A stretch of DNA of 64,000 bases from Candidatus Zixiibacteriota bacterium (GCA_020051695.1 JAGVQM010000021.1:1-64000), one strand, 5' to 3'. Shown: positions 1 through 8,786, counted from the first letter of the stretch. Notes: a model not told the origin generated them from the letters alone. Numbers and translations: made by a program.

Positions 1-199
1 ACGGACAGTTCCAACCGTCGGGATACACACGGCCATCCAATTGATTATAGACGAATTTGCAGATGACTTGGACATCGAGCGGTGTGGTTCCGCCGTCGTT
101 GTTCACGTCGCCTTTCATGCCGCAGAAGCACGGGGCAACGGCCATGGTCCAGACATAATCGTCATGCGCCGGACCTTCGGCTTGCCGCCAACCCAGGGA
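1..199 (-). pseudogene. Out-of-frame dockerin-like C-terminal module, cut by window edge
   Basis: On the minus strand this stretch is open from position 199 to the window edge. It reads ...HDDYVWTMAVAPCFCG, then GDVNNDGG, PLDVQVICKFVYNQ and LDGRVYPDGWNCP, which is one calcium-binding half of a type I dockerin followed by the start of the linker to the second. It is in a different frame from the caspase-like ORF that covers 115-1308. Its own frame is blocked by a TGA at 200-202, so it cannot start independently. The two pieces look like one gene broken by a single-base slip in the run around 190-199 (acccaggg). Whether the break is real or an assembly error cannot be decided here. The similar, intact layout in the carboxypeptidase at 26124-28175 supports a secreted enzyme-plus-dockerin original. 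Confidence 0.7.
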
Positions 200-1308
200 T
201 CAGTATTGCCGTCAAGACAGGCCCAGTTCCGGCCACTCCAAACATGATCCCAACCCAACGTGGCTTCGACTTCGCTTATTCCCGATGGCGGCAGTTGGCA
301 TAGCGTAGCTCTAAACGTAAGGGAATCATCATCCCAGCCCACTTCGCAGATATCACCCCACCAATCGCACCAGATCTCCGGCCAGGCGTAGGTGTTACAT
401 TTTGTATCGAAGGTAATGGAAATCGTGTCGCCCAACCTGATAGGTGCCGGATAGTCTACATGTTGCACCGCAACTGTGAGCACCGTGTTTTCTTGTCCGG
501 CGACCGCCAAATAATTATTTAAACCCGTTTTCGCGCAGGACACCGGCCGACACCATTGCCCCAATTTCCCATCCATGCGAGAAAAGAACTGTTCGATACA
601 CTGTCCGATATAATACGCCAACTGCTCTCCAACAACGCCGATTGCCACACGAGCATTGCCATAATACGGATTGACAAGGTCGTCGATTATTGAACTACTG
701 TAGCACGCATCAACGAATACGAGCGCTCCGTCAAGATGGCTGCGCGAACGGAGATAGGAATCGGTCACGCCAATACAAGGATATCGAACATAAGAGGGAG
801 TCTCATACTCCATAGTTACCACAAGTGAGCTGGAATATTGCGCAAGATATACGTCGTAAGCATCGTCTCTTGCATTTACCCCTTCCGTCGAGTTGGAATA
901 AACTTCCACAATCAATCTGTTTGTTTCTCCGTGACTTTGTATCAACAAAGTACCAATATCATCGGAACACGATCCCAGTATTTCCTCAAAGATGGGAAGG
1001 GTGCATTCATATGGCTCAGGGTATGGTTCCGACCAATCAGTGGGGAAATTGCCGTCTTCCCAAGCGTACCGTTGACCCGTTGTCCATTCAGTATTGCCGT
1101 GGACATGATCCACATATGCCTGCATTCCATCCGAGTATTCCCAGGCAAATGGCGCATAACCGAAATAATGCCAGTCGTTGCCGACATTATTCCCGGGCGT
1201 GTAATACGGCTGCGCCCCCGCACAATCGTGCCAAACTCCGATGTCGATTATTGCCAAGAAGATGCCTGCAATCAACGCATTCGTCACAAAACTGCTTGGT
1301 TTATACAT
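115..1308 (-). CDS. Secreted caspase-fold-like (clan CD) protein, frameshifted before its dockerin tail
   Basis: The start at 1308 is preferred over the ATG 27 bases upstream because AGGGG lies 7 bases before it and it begins a clean signal peptide (MYKPSSFVTNALIAGIFLAI..., cleavage near CAGA-QPYY). The body carries the two hallmark motifs of clan CD cysteine peptidases: His-Gly in LLIQSHGE near residue 126, and the Cys after a hydrophobic strand in ALVFVDACYSS near residue 202. A segment resembling the region after the catalytic Cys in gingipain- or caspase-like proteins follows (IGVVGEQLAYYIGQCIEQFF). The C-terminal third looks like a beta-rich domain with several Trp and Cys. The frame then ends at 115 while a dockerin continues in another frame. 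Peptidase activity is an inference from the dyad only; no substrate can be named. The gene lies 62 bases after the secreted protein at 1398-2204 and may be cotranscribed with it. Confidence 0.6.
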   Translation of the reverse strand: MYKPSSFVTNALIAGIFLAIIDIGVWHDCAGAQPYYTPGNNVGNDWHYFGYAPFAWEYSDGMQAYVDHVHGNTEWTTGQRYAWEDGNFPTDWSEPYPEPYECTLPIFEEILGSCSDDIGTLLIQSHGETNRLIVEVYSNSTEGVNARDDAYDVYLAQYSSSLVVTMEYETPSYVRYPCIGVTDSYLRSRSHLDGALVFVDACYSSSIIDDLVNPYYGNARVAIGVVGEQLAYYIGQCIEQFFSRMDGKLGQWCRPVSCAKTGLNNYLAVAGQENTVLTVAVQHVDYPAPIRLGDTISITFDTKCNTYAWPEIWCDWWGDICEVGWDDDSLTFRATLCQLPPSGISEVEATLGWDHVWSGRNWACLDGNTDPWVGGKPKVRRMTIMSGPWPLPRASAA

Positions 1309-1397
1309 GATACTACCCCTATTCCGACAGAACATTAAGCCCAGGCGATCCCGGAAAGGAAATCGCCGCCGATTATCATCGAGAGAAGACGCCGGAG

Positions 1398-2204
1398 TTA
1401 CTTGAATTCCCGGGCGATTTTTTCGGCGTACTTTTCGTTTCCGATAATCTCCTGGATTCTTTTTTTGCGTTCTGCGAAATCGGGAATGCTTGACGCAACC
1501 TCTCGCAATTGCCTCAATGCAGTCTCGGACTCAGGATAATTGATCGACGTGCCGTATCCGCCCTCCTTGATTACTAATGCACCTTCGTTCAATGGGATCG
1601 CGAGTCTGCTTGCATATGCTTGAAGCCTGTTTTGTGTCTGTCTTGCATGGTCTAACAGGGAAGAATCGGGCTTTTCTCTCAACCAAATTTCCGATTCCCA
1701 ATCATTGTCAGTGCTTTTATAGCGGATAATTCTCTCCGTCAATACGTAGGCCGTATCCATCAACTGATGCTGCTGCAAGAACTTCACCATGCTATCACGC
1801 GCGCCGGCGAATCCTCGCACTTCATGCAGGGAATCAAAAATACGATCAGCCTCGACAATTGCCGCATAATATCCCGTTACAGCGGGTTCGGGCTTATCTT
1901 CGAAACGCTTCGGCTTTGAAACGAATACATCCAGCCCGTTCACCGTCACCGAGCTATCCGTCGTAGCCACAGTGTACGGCGGTTCCACAAACCGGCCTTC
2001 CAGGATCAGCCAGCCGGTTTTGACCGCCGATGTATCGTTTTGGCGTTCGCGCATTTTTGAAAAGTGGGCCTCACGCTCGGAATACCGAGCCGAGTCTGCT
2101 GATTGGCCGGCTATTTGGGCCGCTGCGATCGCCCCCAGAAAGACCGTCAGCGCCGACGCCAAGACCAGCCGCGCGATATTCCACGTAAGATTCTGCAGTC
2201 TCAT
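1398..2204 (-). CDS. Secreted protein of unknown function
   Basis: A 268-residue protein with an N-terminal signal peptide (hydrophobic stretch about residues 12-28, likely cleavage after AIAAA). It is preceded by a strong GGGGGAGGAAGTT ribosome-binding site immediately upstream of the ATG. The mature part is charged and largely helical from about residue 100 to the end, with no Cys cluster, membrane span or enzyme motif that I recognise. The segment around WLILEGRFVEPPYTV looks like a short beta-rich N-terminal domain. It precedes the caspase-like gene on the same strand, so a shared secreted role is possible. No function is assigned. Confidence 0.75.
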   Translation of the reverse strand: MRLQNLTWNIARLVLASALTVFLGAIAAAQIAGQSADSARYSEREAHFSKMRERQNDTSAVKTGWLILEGRFVEPPYTVATTDSSVTVNGLDVFVSKPKRFEDKPEPAVTGYYAAIVEADRIFDSLHEVRGFAGARDSMVKFLQQHQLMDTAYVLTERIIRYKSTDNDWESEIWLREKPDSSLLDHARQTQNRLQAYASRLAIPLNEGALVIKEGGYGTSINYPESETALRQLREVASSIPDFAERKKRIQEIIGNEKYAEKIAREFK

Positions 2205-2731
2205 AACTTCCTCCCCCGAAATTCCTTATTTCCACTTCCTATACATATAACACCGCTCATCGAGTTTTGTTCACCTCATCCGGCCTCCTTTTTTGCATAA
2301 TTCTTCTCTCCAGGGCATATTCCACCCCGGTTGTGACGCGGTTTTTCGATGTCTCCCGGAGAGCGCGGAAACCCGCCACTCTCTCAGGTGTTACTGCGGC
2401 TTTTTGTACCGGTATCAATCGGTGTACTATAAATCTACAAAAAATACAATTTTGGGCAAGGGTTATTCTCGGATGTTTTCGGGAGAACCGCCGAAGGACA
2501 GTCCGCAACCCACTGTTCCGGTTGGTTCCCGGCTAGGCAAGCTGCGGTTGAGACTTGCGCGGCGGGCACGGTCTTCGGCCTGATCCGCTGCGATCGACTC
2601 GGGAAATACTCACTGAAATACTCCGATACTCTACTGGTCCGCAGGTCGAAATCCCCGGAATTTCGACAATTGTTCTAACTCTAACCTCACGGCCCGCCGA
2701 GGCGGGTCGGACACCCTGCAATGACTTGCGT
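2205..2731. other. Intergenic region, 527 bases, no gene seen
   Basis: Several short frames are open here but none has a plausible start, codon bias or recognisable product. The region holds the shortest copy of the dispersed GTCGAAATCCCC palindrome (2645-2667) and a GCCCGCCGAGGCGGG inverted repeat near 2691. The promoter of the secreted protein at 1398-2204 must lie in the left part. Confidence 0.6.
2645..2667. repeat. Palindrome family A, copy 1 (short form)
   Basis: GTCGAAATCCCC is followed directly by GGAATTTCGAC, so the two outer arms of family A are present without the inner CCCGCC arm seen in the longer copies. Confidence 0.7.
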
Positions 2732-3352
2732 TCAATCGCATAGTTTCACGCTTATCGTAACGCCATCACCTATGGGCAGGATCGTGCTGTAAAGGCGCGT
2801 ATCGGCAAAAACTCGTTGATTGTAATCATGCATTGGTTCACTTAAAGCTGCGGGAATGCCGCGTGGTTTGAAGAGCGCATCATCAGCCACAATGATCCCA
2901 TACTGCCGCGTTAACGCAATACTCCGCTCCAAAAGAAGCGGATAGAGGTTCTTGTCCGAATCCTGCAAGATCATATCGAACGGCCCATGCACTTGTTCGA
3001 TGATCACACGCGCATCTCCCTTGATCAGTTCAACTACATCTGTCAGGCCCGCAAGGGCAATGTTCCGTCGCGTGTCCTCGAAGAGATCGTCTTTATATTC
3101 TATGGAAACCAATTTGCCGCCCGTGGTTTGCAGAGCTTGTGCCAGCCAAATGGTCGAGTATCCCAGACAGGTCCCCATTTCAAGCACGCGCCGGGCTCTC
3201 ATCAGACGAATGAGCAAGCCCAGCAGTTTGCCCACCTCCGGTCCGATGCTTGGTTGAATATCGTCGCGCTGCATTTCTTCATGGGCAACGGCTTCCAACT
3301 GGATGTTGTCGAGGGAAAGAAAGCTGGCAATATAGTTGGCGGTGTCATCCAC
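2732..3352 (-). CDS. Class I SAM-dependent O-methyltransferase (family 3)
   Basis: A 206-residue protein matching the size and order of the caffeoyl-CoA/catechol O-methyltransferase-like family. It has the SAM-binding motif VLEMGTCLGYSTIWLA near residues 56-71, an acidic strand end VSIEY near 82, GDA plus FDMILQDSDK for the metal/substrate region near 113-130, and IIVADDALF near 152. It transfers a methyl group from S-adenosylmethionine to an unknown hydroxyl substrate in the cytoplasm. The start is GTG at 3350-3352 with AGAGGAGAT nine bases upstream. It lies 76 bases downstream of the metallophosphatase on the same strand, possibly one transcript. The substrate cannot be read from the sequence. 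Confidence 0.88.
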   Translation of the reverse strand: MDDTANYIASFLSLDNIQLEAVAHEEMQRDDIQPSIGPEVGKLLGLLIRLMRARRVLEMGTCLGYSTIWLAQALQTTGGKLVSIEYKDDLFEDTRRNIALAGLTDVVELIKGDARVIIEQVHGPFDMILQDSDKNLYPLLLERSIALTRQYGIIVADDALFKPRGIPAALSEPMHDYNQRVFADTRLYSTILPIGDGVTISVKLCD

Positions 3353-3428
3353 TTGGCTATATCTCCTCTCTGTTCTCGATCATATGATTGGCGGCCGGCG
3401 GCTCCGGGCAGTATGCAACGCAGATCAC

Positions 3429-4640
3429 TCATTCAATCGGCCGAGCGTTTCCGTCTCGCGCAACCCGGTAATATTTGCCGTCTTCCCAGAGCAACGCCTG
3501 CAAACCGCCCAGTTCTTCGACCGGAACATCGATAGCGATGACGCGGTTTTGATGCAATCCGGAGACCTCGGCCACTTCGGTATGGCCCACCACAATTGTC
3601 GACACTCCGTACTGTTGCAAAACCCGGTCAATATCGTCACCCGACGCCAGGGGATAGCTGTCTTCCATCGCGCAGATGTACCCGCGATACCACAGCGGCC
3701 CATACTTTCCCAGCAATAGCTGCCGCAGGGAATCAACTGCCGGCGTGGATGATTCGTCATCAATCCCGGAGCGAATTTCTTCATCGATCTGTGCCAGGCT
3801 GACTCCTCGTTCCACGAGAAGGGGCGCGATACCCCCGTGGACGAAAAGCATCCCATTGATTTTCATTGCTGCGTGCCGGGAACGCAGCCATCGTCCAAGC
3901 ACGGTGTTTGTCCCATACAGAGCTTTGTACTCAAGGCCGGTGGCCGCGACAATCCCGGAGAGGTAGTTCTCATGTACATAGCGATAGTCGCCTTTCAGGA
4001 CCATCAGTTCGTGGTTCCCGAGAAGCACATGAACCCGCCCGCCGGCTGCCCGCGCCTCCTGCTCCAGGCGATAGACCAGCCACAAACAATCAGTCACGTT
4101 GTCGCCACGGTCAAAAACATCGCCCAGCACGACGAGATGACCGGTTCCCCAAAGCCAATGCATGTCTTTGTCGATGACTCCGCAATTCTGCAAAACCTCG
4201 ACCAAAGATTCGAATTCGCCATGAATGTCGCTTACGGTGAAAATCCGGGATACGCCGGAGAGAACTTGCGCATCAACAACGGGGGGCATTCTTGGGATCA
4301 CATACTCGACCCCGGAGTCGGCGCAAAAATACGGAAATCGAAGCGTATCGAAATCGTGGAAAACCCGGCGTTCCACCCGACCATGGCACAGGTTTATGAC
4401 CACGGCGGAGGAATCCGGCTGCAAAAAGACATACGGGCCGTCATCCCCGGGTTCAAGCAGTCCGGTCGAATCAATGGTATTCAGAATTGCGTGAGAGGAG
4501 TCGGCCGGCTCCCTGGCAACCCCCCGTTGGATTTCGAAAGAGCATGTGATAATTACGGCAACCGGCGTTACGACTAAAAGTAACCGCAGGAGCGCGTGCA
4601 TCGCGGAATGGACCGTTGTGTTCAATAACGTTCGTCGCAT
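3429..4640 (-). CDS. Secreted or membrane-anchored PPP-type metallophosphatase
   Basis: Calcineurin-like phosphoesterase of the PPP serine/threonine-phosphatase type. All metal-binding blocks are present in order: FTVSDIHGEFE, VLGDVFDRGDN, LLGNHELM, LFVHGG and IVVGHTEV. The protein starts with a hydrophobic segment (LLRLLLVVTPVAVIITCSF), so it is exported or anchored in the inner membrane; the Cys after the stretch could be lipidated but no clear lipobox is seen. The frame is open 150 bases further upstream, but the residues there look non-coding and the ATG at 4640 is better placed before the signal segment. A weak GGAG lies 12 bases upstream. Secreted PPP enzymes of this kind are seen in Bacteroidetes and related groups. 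The substrate is unknown. Confidence 0.85.
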   Translation of the reverse strand: MRRTLLNTTVHSAMHALLRLLLVVTPVAVIITCSFEIQRGVAREPADSSHAILNTIDSTGLLEPGDDGPYVFLQPDSSAVVINLCHGRVERRVFHDFDTLRFPYFCADSGVEYVIPRMPPVVDAQVLSGVSRIFTVSDIHGEFESLVEVLQNCGVIDKDMHWLWGTGHLVVLGDVFDRGDNVTDCLWLVYRLEQEARAAGGRVHVLLGNHELMVLKGDYRYVHENYLSGIVAATGLEYKALYGTNTVLGRWLRSRHAAMKINGMLFVHGGIAPLLVERGVSLAQIDEEIRSGIDDESSTPAVDSLRQLLLGKYGPLWYRGYICAMEDSYPLASGDDIDRVLQQYGVSTIVVGHTEVAEVSGLHQNRVIAIDVPVEELGGLQALLWEDGKYYRVARDGNARPIE

Positions 4641-4814
4641 GGAAGCAGCATACCACTCCAAGCTTTCAGTGTAAACCGAAAAGTGCAGTCTTCGACTCGG
4701 CAAATGGAAATCCCGGCAGCTGTTTTTAACGAACCGCTCATTTTCGAAATGCCCACAGCCCGCCGCGGCGGGTGGGGGACCAAGCCCCATGCCGGCTAAT
4801 TCTCTCGGCGGCCG

Positions 4815-6512
4815 TCACCGGTCAGGCAAGGTCTTGATCTTTCCTGGTTTCAAAATCAGAACATTGATGGTCTCGAAAAGCAGGGCCATGCTCAGAGCAA
4901 GCAAAATAATGCCGAAAACACCGGAGATGATGATATCCAACTTGATGGTTCCTTCGTTGGTCCGGCCGGCGAGTAGTCCGACGAAAGGAAGAATCTGCAG
5001 CACCAGAGACCACAGGGTCATAGCCAGCATGAAGATCATCGGCACTATGGCGTAGACAGCTCTCCTGCCGCTTTTGACCAGCCATACTGAAATCGCCAGA
5101 AGGGTGAGGGCGGCCAGCAACTGGTTTGATGTTCCGAAAATGGGCCAGGCGACCAGGTAACCCTTCTCCTTCGTCAGCATCAAAAAGACCAGCGGCAAGG
5201 CCAGAGTAGCCAGCGTCGCGATTATTCCTCCTAAGCGCTTGTTTAAGCCGAATATTTCCTGAAAGATATATCTCCCCAGGCGAGTGCAAACATCGAGAGT
5301 ATCATACACAAATGTCGAGAAAGCCAGCAACGCAAAGGGAAAAGCAATAGCGTAACCCACACCGATCAGTCCGAGATAACTGGCGATCCCGTTGGCAAAG
5401 ACCAAATTGGGGTCTGTGCCGAGGGCCTGCGACCCTCGCGGTAAAATCATCACCGTAGCCAGGGCCAGGACGGCCACCAACCCCTCTAACAGCATGGCTC
5501 CGTAACCAATGGGGCGGGCATGGGATTCTCGTGAGAGCTGCTTGGACGTCGTCCCGGAGCTGACGATGCTGTGAAATCCGGAGCAGGCACCACAGGCGAT
5601 AGTCGTGAAAAGGATGGGAAAAATCATCTTGCCGTTGACCATGCTCTTCAAGCCGTCCACGTTCAATGCCGGATATTGAATGTCGAACCTTCCAGCAAGA
5701 GTCCCCAAAAGCCCGATGGCAATGGTCAAGTACAAAAGCCAGCCCCCGAGGTAACCGCGAGGCTGGAGCAGCAACCACATCGGGATGACCGAGGCGATGA
5801 AACAATACGCCAGCAGGAACAGGTTCCATTGTTTGGTCGAAATATCTGCGAGGAACAGGAGGATCGGCTGTGGAAGTTGCGGGCCAACCCAGACAATAAG
5901 CAGAACAATGGGGACGAAAATCGCGGTTGCTATCCCGATATTGAGTTTGGCTCGATAGAGAAGTACCCCCAGCAGCATCGCCGCCAGAATGTAGAGGACC
6001 GACGAGGCGGCCACGCCCGGGCCGAAGGCGCCTTCGGCCGTGACAGTCCGGAATGTCTGGGCGGTGATATCCGTAAATGCTATTACCACATAGACCAGGC
6101 AGAGCCAGACGAAGACCAGAAAGAGAAGATGCGAGGTGCGCGACATGTTGCCCCTGACGATCTCGGCGATGGATGCCGCCTTGTGTCTGACCGAGGCAAC
6201 CAGGCTGGTGAAATCATGAACGCCGCCGACGAAAATGGAACCCAGCACTATCCACAGGAGCGCGGGCAGCCAGCCAAACCAGATGCCGGCAAGTATCGGG
6301 CCCACTATCGGACCCGCCGCCGCAATGGCCGAAAAGTGCTGTCCTAGAAGAAGCGCCGGTTTTGCCGGAACATAATCGTTGCCGTCATTTATCTGACAGG
6401 CGGGGGTCGGGGATGAGTCATTCAAGCCGAGACTGCGGCTCAGGAATCTTCCATAAGTGAAGTATGCAATCAATAACACCAGAATCGTGATTGTCACCAC
6501 CGCGGTCAGCAT
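4815..6512 (-). CDS. cstA: CstA-family carbon starvation / pyruvate or peptide transporter
   Basis: A 565-residue integral membrane protein of the CstA family, with about 14-16 hydrophobic segments. Family blocks visible include YGRFLSRSLGL, NDGNDYVPAKPALLLGQHFSAIAAAGPIVGP near residues 44-73, the FVGGVHDF segment near 98, and CGACSGFHSIVSSGTTSKQL near 308. CstA proteins take up peptides or pyruvate and are induced on carbon limitation in Escherichia coli. This is a shorter form than the enterobacterial protein, as is common in Bacteroidetes and clostridia. The start at 6512 has CCAGGAGG six bases upstream. No two-component or CsrA-like regulator lies beside it. Confidence 0.92.
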   Translation of the reverse strand: MLTAVVTITILVLLIAYFTYGRFLSRSLGLNDSSPTPACQINDGNDYVPAKPALLLGQHFSAIAAAGPIVGPILAGIWFGWLPALLWIVLGSIFVGGVHDFTSLVASVRHKAASIAEIVRGNMSRTSHLLFLVFVWLCLVYVVIAFTDITAQTFRTVTAEGAFGPGVAASSVLYILAAMLLGVLLYRAKLNIGIATAIFVPIVLLIVWVGPQLPQPILLFLADISTKQWNLFLLAYCFIASVIPMWLLLQPRGYLGGWLLYLTIAIGLLGTLAGRFDIQYPALNVDGLKSMVNGKMIFPILFTTIACGACSGFHSIVSSGTTSKQLSRESHARPIGYGAMLLEGLVAVLALATVMILPRGSQALGTDPNLVFANGIASYLGLIGVGYAIAFPFALLAFSTFVYDTLDVCTRLGRYIFQEIFGLNKRLGGIIATLATLALPLVFLMLTKEKGYLVAWPIFGTSNQLLAALTLLAISVWLVKSGRRAVYAIVPMIFMLAMTLWSLVLQILPFVGLLAGRTNEGTIKLDIIISGVFGIILLALSMALLFETINVLILKPGKIKTLPDR

Positions 6513-6640
6513 CGTGGCCTCCTGGTCAAATCCATCTCCGCCGCCGTATTATAGCCAGGAATTAATTCGCTTAAAAGGGAAAAAAACGAAAGGGGAAATC
6601 AGGGCTATTTTGTCCGGCGGGCGGGCCACCCACTCCCCGA

Positions 6641-6668
6641 TGTCATTCCGGGCTTGCCCCGGAATCCA
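6641..6668. repeat. Palindrome family B, copy 1
   Basis: TGTCATTCCGGGCTTGCCC followed by CGGAATCCA forms an inverted repeat. The same TGTCATTCC...GGAATCCA ends recur inverted at 8813-8841 and 30269-30300. Confidence 0.65.
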
Positions 6669-6702
6669 CCTGGGTACCCCATCGCTTGCGATGGGTCCGT
6701 AG

Positions 6703-6749
6703 GTCGAAATCCCCTAATCCCGCCGGTTACGGCGGGAAGGGGTTTCGAC
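6703..6749. repeat. Palindrome family A, copy 2
   Basis: GTCGAAATCCCC, then CCCGCC-ggtta-cGGCGGG, then GGGGTTTCGAC form a long two-armed hairpin. It ends eight bases before the stop codon of the helicase gene at 6757. Confidence 0.85.
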
Positions 6750-6756
6750 GATTTTT

Positions 6757-8646
6757 TCATTCCCCAAATTCGCCGGCAGATACTGAATCTAACCCCGCGG
6801 CAAGCCGCGCGGCACCGGGCGCCAAGATATTGGCATAGCAGGACAGCTTAGGCTTGGCACCAAAGATTGACGGGTCGCCTCTAGCCCGGGTCTCCGGGAA
6901 AGTAATTAGAACTTGACCCTTTGCTCGTGTAACGGCTACATAAACAAGGCGGTGCATTTCCTTCAGTCGTTCCCCTTCATTGTCACCGGGCAGGAGTTTT
7001 TTATCAAAGGCTGGGATGATCACGAATTGTTTGGACAAGCCTTTTGAGCTGTGTATGGTCATCACCTGTAAACAAGCAGTTTCAGCATCCGATTCCTGGT
7101 CGTCCTCGGCAGTCGCTTCCATACACGTAGTGACCCTATCTCGTGCTGATTTATCCGGGCCGCTATTCAGGAGACAAGTAATCAAGTCCTTATGCACTTG
7201 GTTATTCAGGTCTGTCAAAATACTGGTGATTAATCCTGCATCGTTGGAAGTAAGCGCATCAAGAGATGCAGCGAAGTCACGGAGCGAATCCTTTTGCCTC
7301 ATTTGCCACTTATGATCTTCCGATGCTTGAGTCAGCGCATCTGCAAGCGACGATCCATCGCCAAGAAACCCGGCTAGGACTTGATCTCGGAATTTTCTTT
7401 CAATATTTTGAAATAATGCCAAAAGAATCCGGCAGAGAAATGGCTGATGATGCAAGATTATGAGTCTAAGAAGAGCATCGCGCAATTCAGCAGCGGTATC
7501 GGCGGACTTAATACTGCATGCCACGCCCGAGTGATTGAGTTTTTCGGCATAGTATTCCGCGACTCTTCGCTCAGGCAAAAGCAGGATTGCATCCTTGATC
7601 TGCGATTTGTCCAAGTTTTGAAGGATTCTAGTAAGTTTGTCGACTTCGGCCTTGCAATTTTTGAATGGCTGAATGCCAAATTCGCCCTGTTCGTCTTTGT
7701 ATGCCTGTAACTCCTTCTGGGCATATCCGGCTTTATCCATGAATCTCAAGAGGTTGTTGGCGGCTGTCACGACACTCTTCGGACAACGGCGGCAATAGAC
7801 GAAGTTCACCGTCTTTGCGTCGGACCTTTCCAGCAAGCCGCGCAATCCATTAGGTGATGCCGAACGGCCGCTGTAGATACTCTGGTCAGGGTCACCGACA
7901 ATGATAACGGAAACGGAAGGCTCTGTAATCAATTCGATGAGGCGCTGCTCGGAGGGATTGAAGTCCTGGTATTCGTCGAAAAGGAAATGCTGCGCGCCCT
8001 TAAGCCACGTCGGCAGTCCTTTGCCCTCAACTGCCCTTATAGCGTGGAGAACAAGTTGATCCCAAGGGCACACTTGATATCTCTGACACAATGATCGAAT
8101 AACCTCAGCCAAATCATTGCAATCTGATGGCACTGTACGATTGCATCTCCATGATTCTGTTAGTTTGTTCAGGAGTCTGTCAAGTGACTTCTTGTCACCG
8201 ACGATGCCTTTTCCTTTTGCATATGCAAACAGATCGCCTACGAAAACCTGCGACAAGACGCTCTGCCGCTTGGGTGACAGGTCGATTACTTCCAAGTGCT
8301 TTGGCAATCCAAGCCTATCGGAATATACCTTAACAATCTTGAACGCAAGGCTGTGGAGAGTCGAAATATGAATGCCAAGCTCATCAGGATCGACTCCAAG
8401 ACCGCCTTGGTCCTTTGGTCTGCGGATGTCATCCTTGAAGGCCTCAACAATGCTATTAACAAAGGTGATGTAATAGATTTGTGCCGGTTCCACTCCAGAA
8501 TCAATCAAACTCTCGATCTTGCGCAGGAGGCTGTATGTCTTGCCTGTTCCGGGGCCTGCGACTACCACTAAGAGACCTTTCCCGTGTTCGACAACTGCGC
8601 GGTGGCGTTCTGAACTTGGATAATTGTCATTAAGAAGCTTTGGCAT
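6757..8646 (-). CDS. UvrD/Rep-like SF1 helicase, repeat-bounded
   Basis: A 629-residue superfamily 1A DNA helicase. Visible motifs are Walker A GPGTGKT at residues 31-37, motif Ia ITFVNSIV, ISTLHSLAFK, Walker B FLFDEYQDFN, motif III VGDPDQSIYSGR, motif V IHSSKGLSKQF, and motif VI VYVAVTRAKGQV. At the place where UvrD-type helicases usually carry an NYRS-like motif it reads YCRRC, as does the second helicase of this window (YCSRC). It lacks the nuclease and long 2B insertions of RecB or AddA. There are no partner genes: the gene stands alone between palindromic repeats. The last 20 or so codons are encoded by a dispersed repeat (see findings). The promoter must lie within the repeat tract that starts 40 bases upstream. 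A role in repair or phage defence is possible but not shown. Confidence 0.88.
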   Translation of the reverse strand: MPKLLNDNYPSSERHRAVVEHGKGLLVVVAGPGTGKTYSLLRKIESLIDSGVEPAQIYYITFVNSIVEAFKDDIRRPKDQGGLGVDPDELGIHISTLHSLAFKIVKVYSDRLGLPKHLEVIDLSPKRQSVLSQVFVGDLFAYAKGKGIVGDKKSLDRLLNKLTESWRCNRTVPSDCNDLAEVIRSLCQRYQVCPWDQLVLHAIRAVEGKGLPTWLKGAQHFLFDEYQDFNPSEQRLIELITEPSVSVIIVGDPDQSIYSGRSASPNGLRGLLERSDAKTVNFVYCRRCPKSVVTAANNLLRFMDKAGYAQKELQAYKDEQGEFGIQPFKNCKAEVDKLTRILQNLDKSQIKDAILLLPERRVAEYYAEKLNHSGVACSIKSADTAAELRDALLRLIILHHQPFLCRILLALFQNIERKFRDQVLAGFLGDGSSLADALTQASEDHKWQMRQKDSLRDFAASLDALTSNDAGLITSILTDLNNQVHKDLITCLLNSGPDKSARDRVTTCMEATAEDDQESDAETACLQVMTIHSSKGLSKQFVIIPAFDKKLLPGDNEGERLKEMHRLVYVAVTRAKGQVLITFPETRARGDPSIFGAKPKLSCYANILAPGAARLAAGLDSVSAGEFGE

Positions 8647-8685
8647 GAACTCTACTGTACTCCATACTCAGAATATGGCCTGTAG

Positions 8686-8752
8686 GTCGAAATCCCCTAA
8701 TCCCGCCGGTTACGGCCGGTGGCCCGCCCTTCGGGCGGGTTTCCTCCCGAGA
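8686..8752. repeat. Palindrome family A, copy 3 (one arm, rearranged)
   Basis: The left arm GTCGAAATCCCC and the CCCGCCGGTTACGG core are present. The right outer arm is replaced by another hairpin, GCCCGCCCTTCGGGCGGG. It begins 40 bases upstream of the helicase start codon. Confidence 0.7.
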
Positions 8753-8786
8753 GCAGGTCAAACGCCGTGGTGCTTTACACCAAATC

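Noticed and set aside
2257-2508. 83-residue minus-strand frame in the 2.2-2.7 kb gap
   Set aside because: No ribosome-binding site, Arg-rich shadow-like composition, no homology that I recognise.
6757-8646. Gabija GajB or RecB-type system
   Set aside because: No OLD-family GajA gene, no nuclease domain and no partner on either side.
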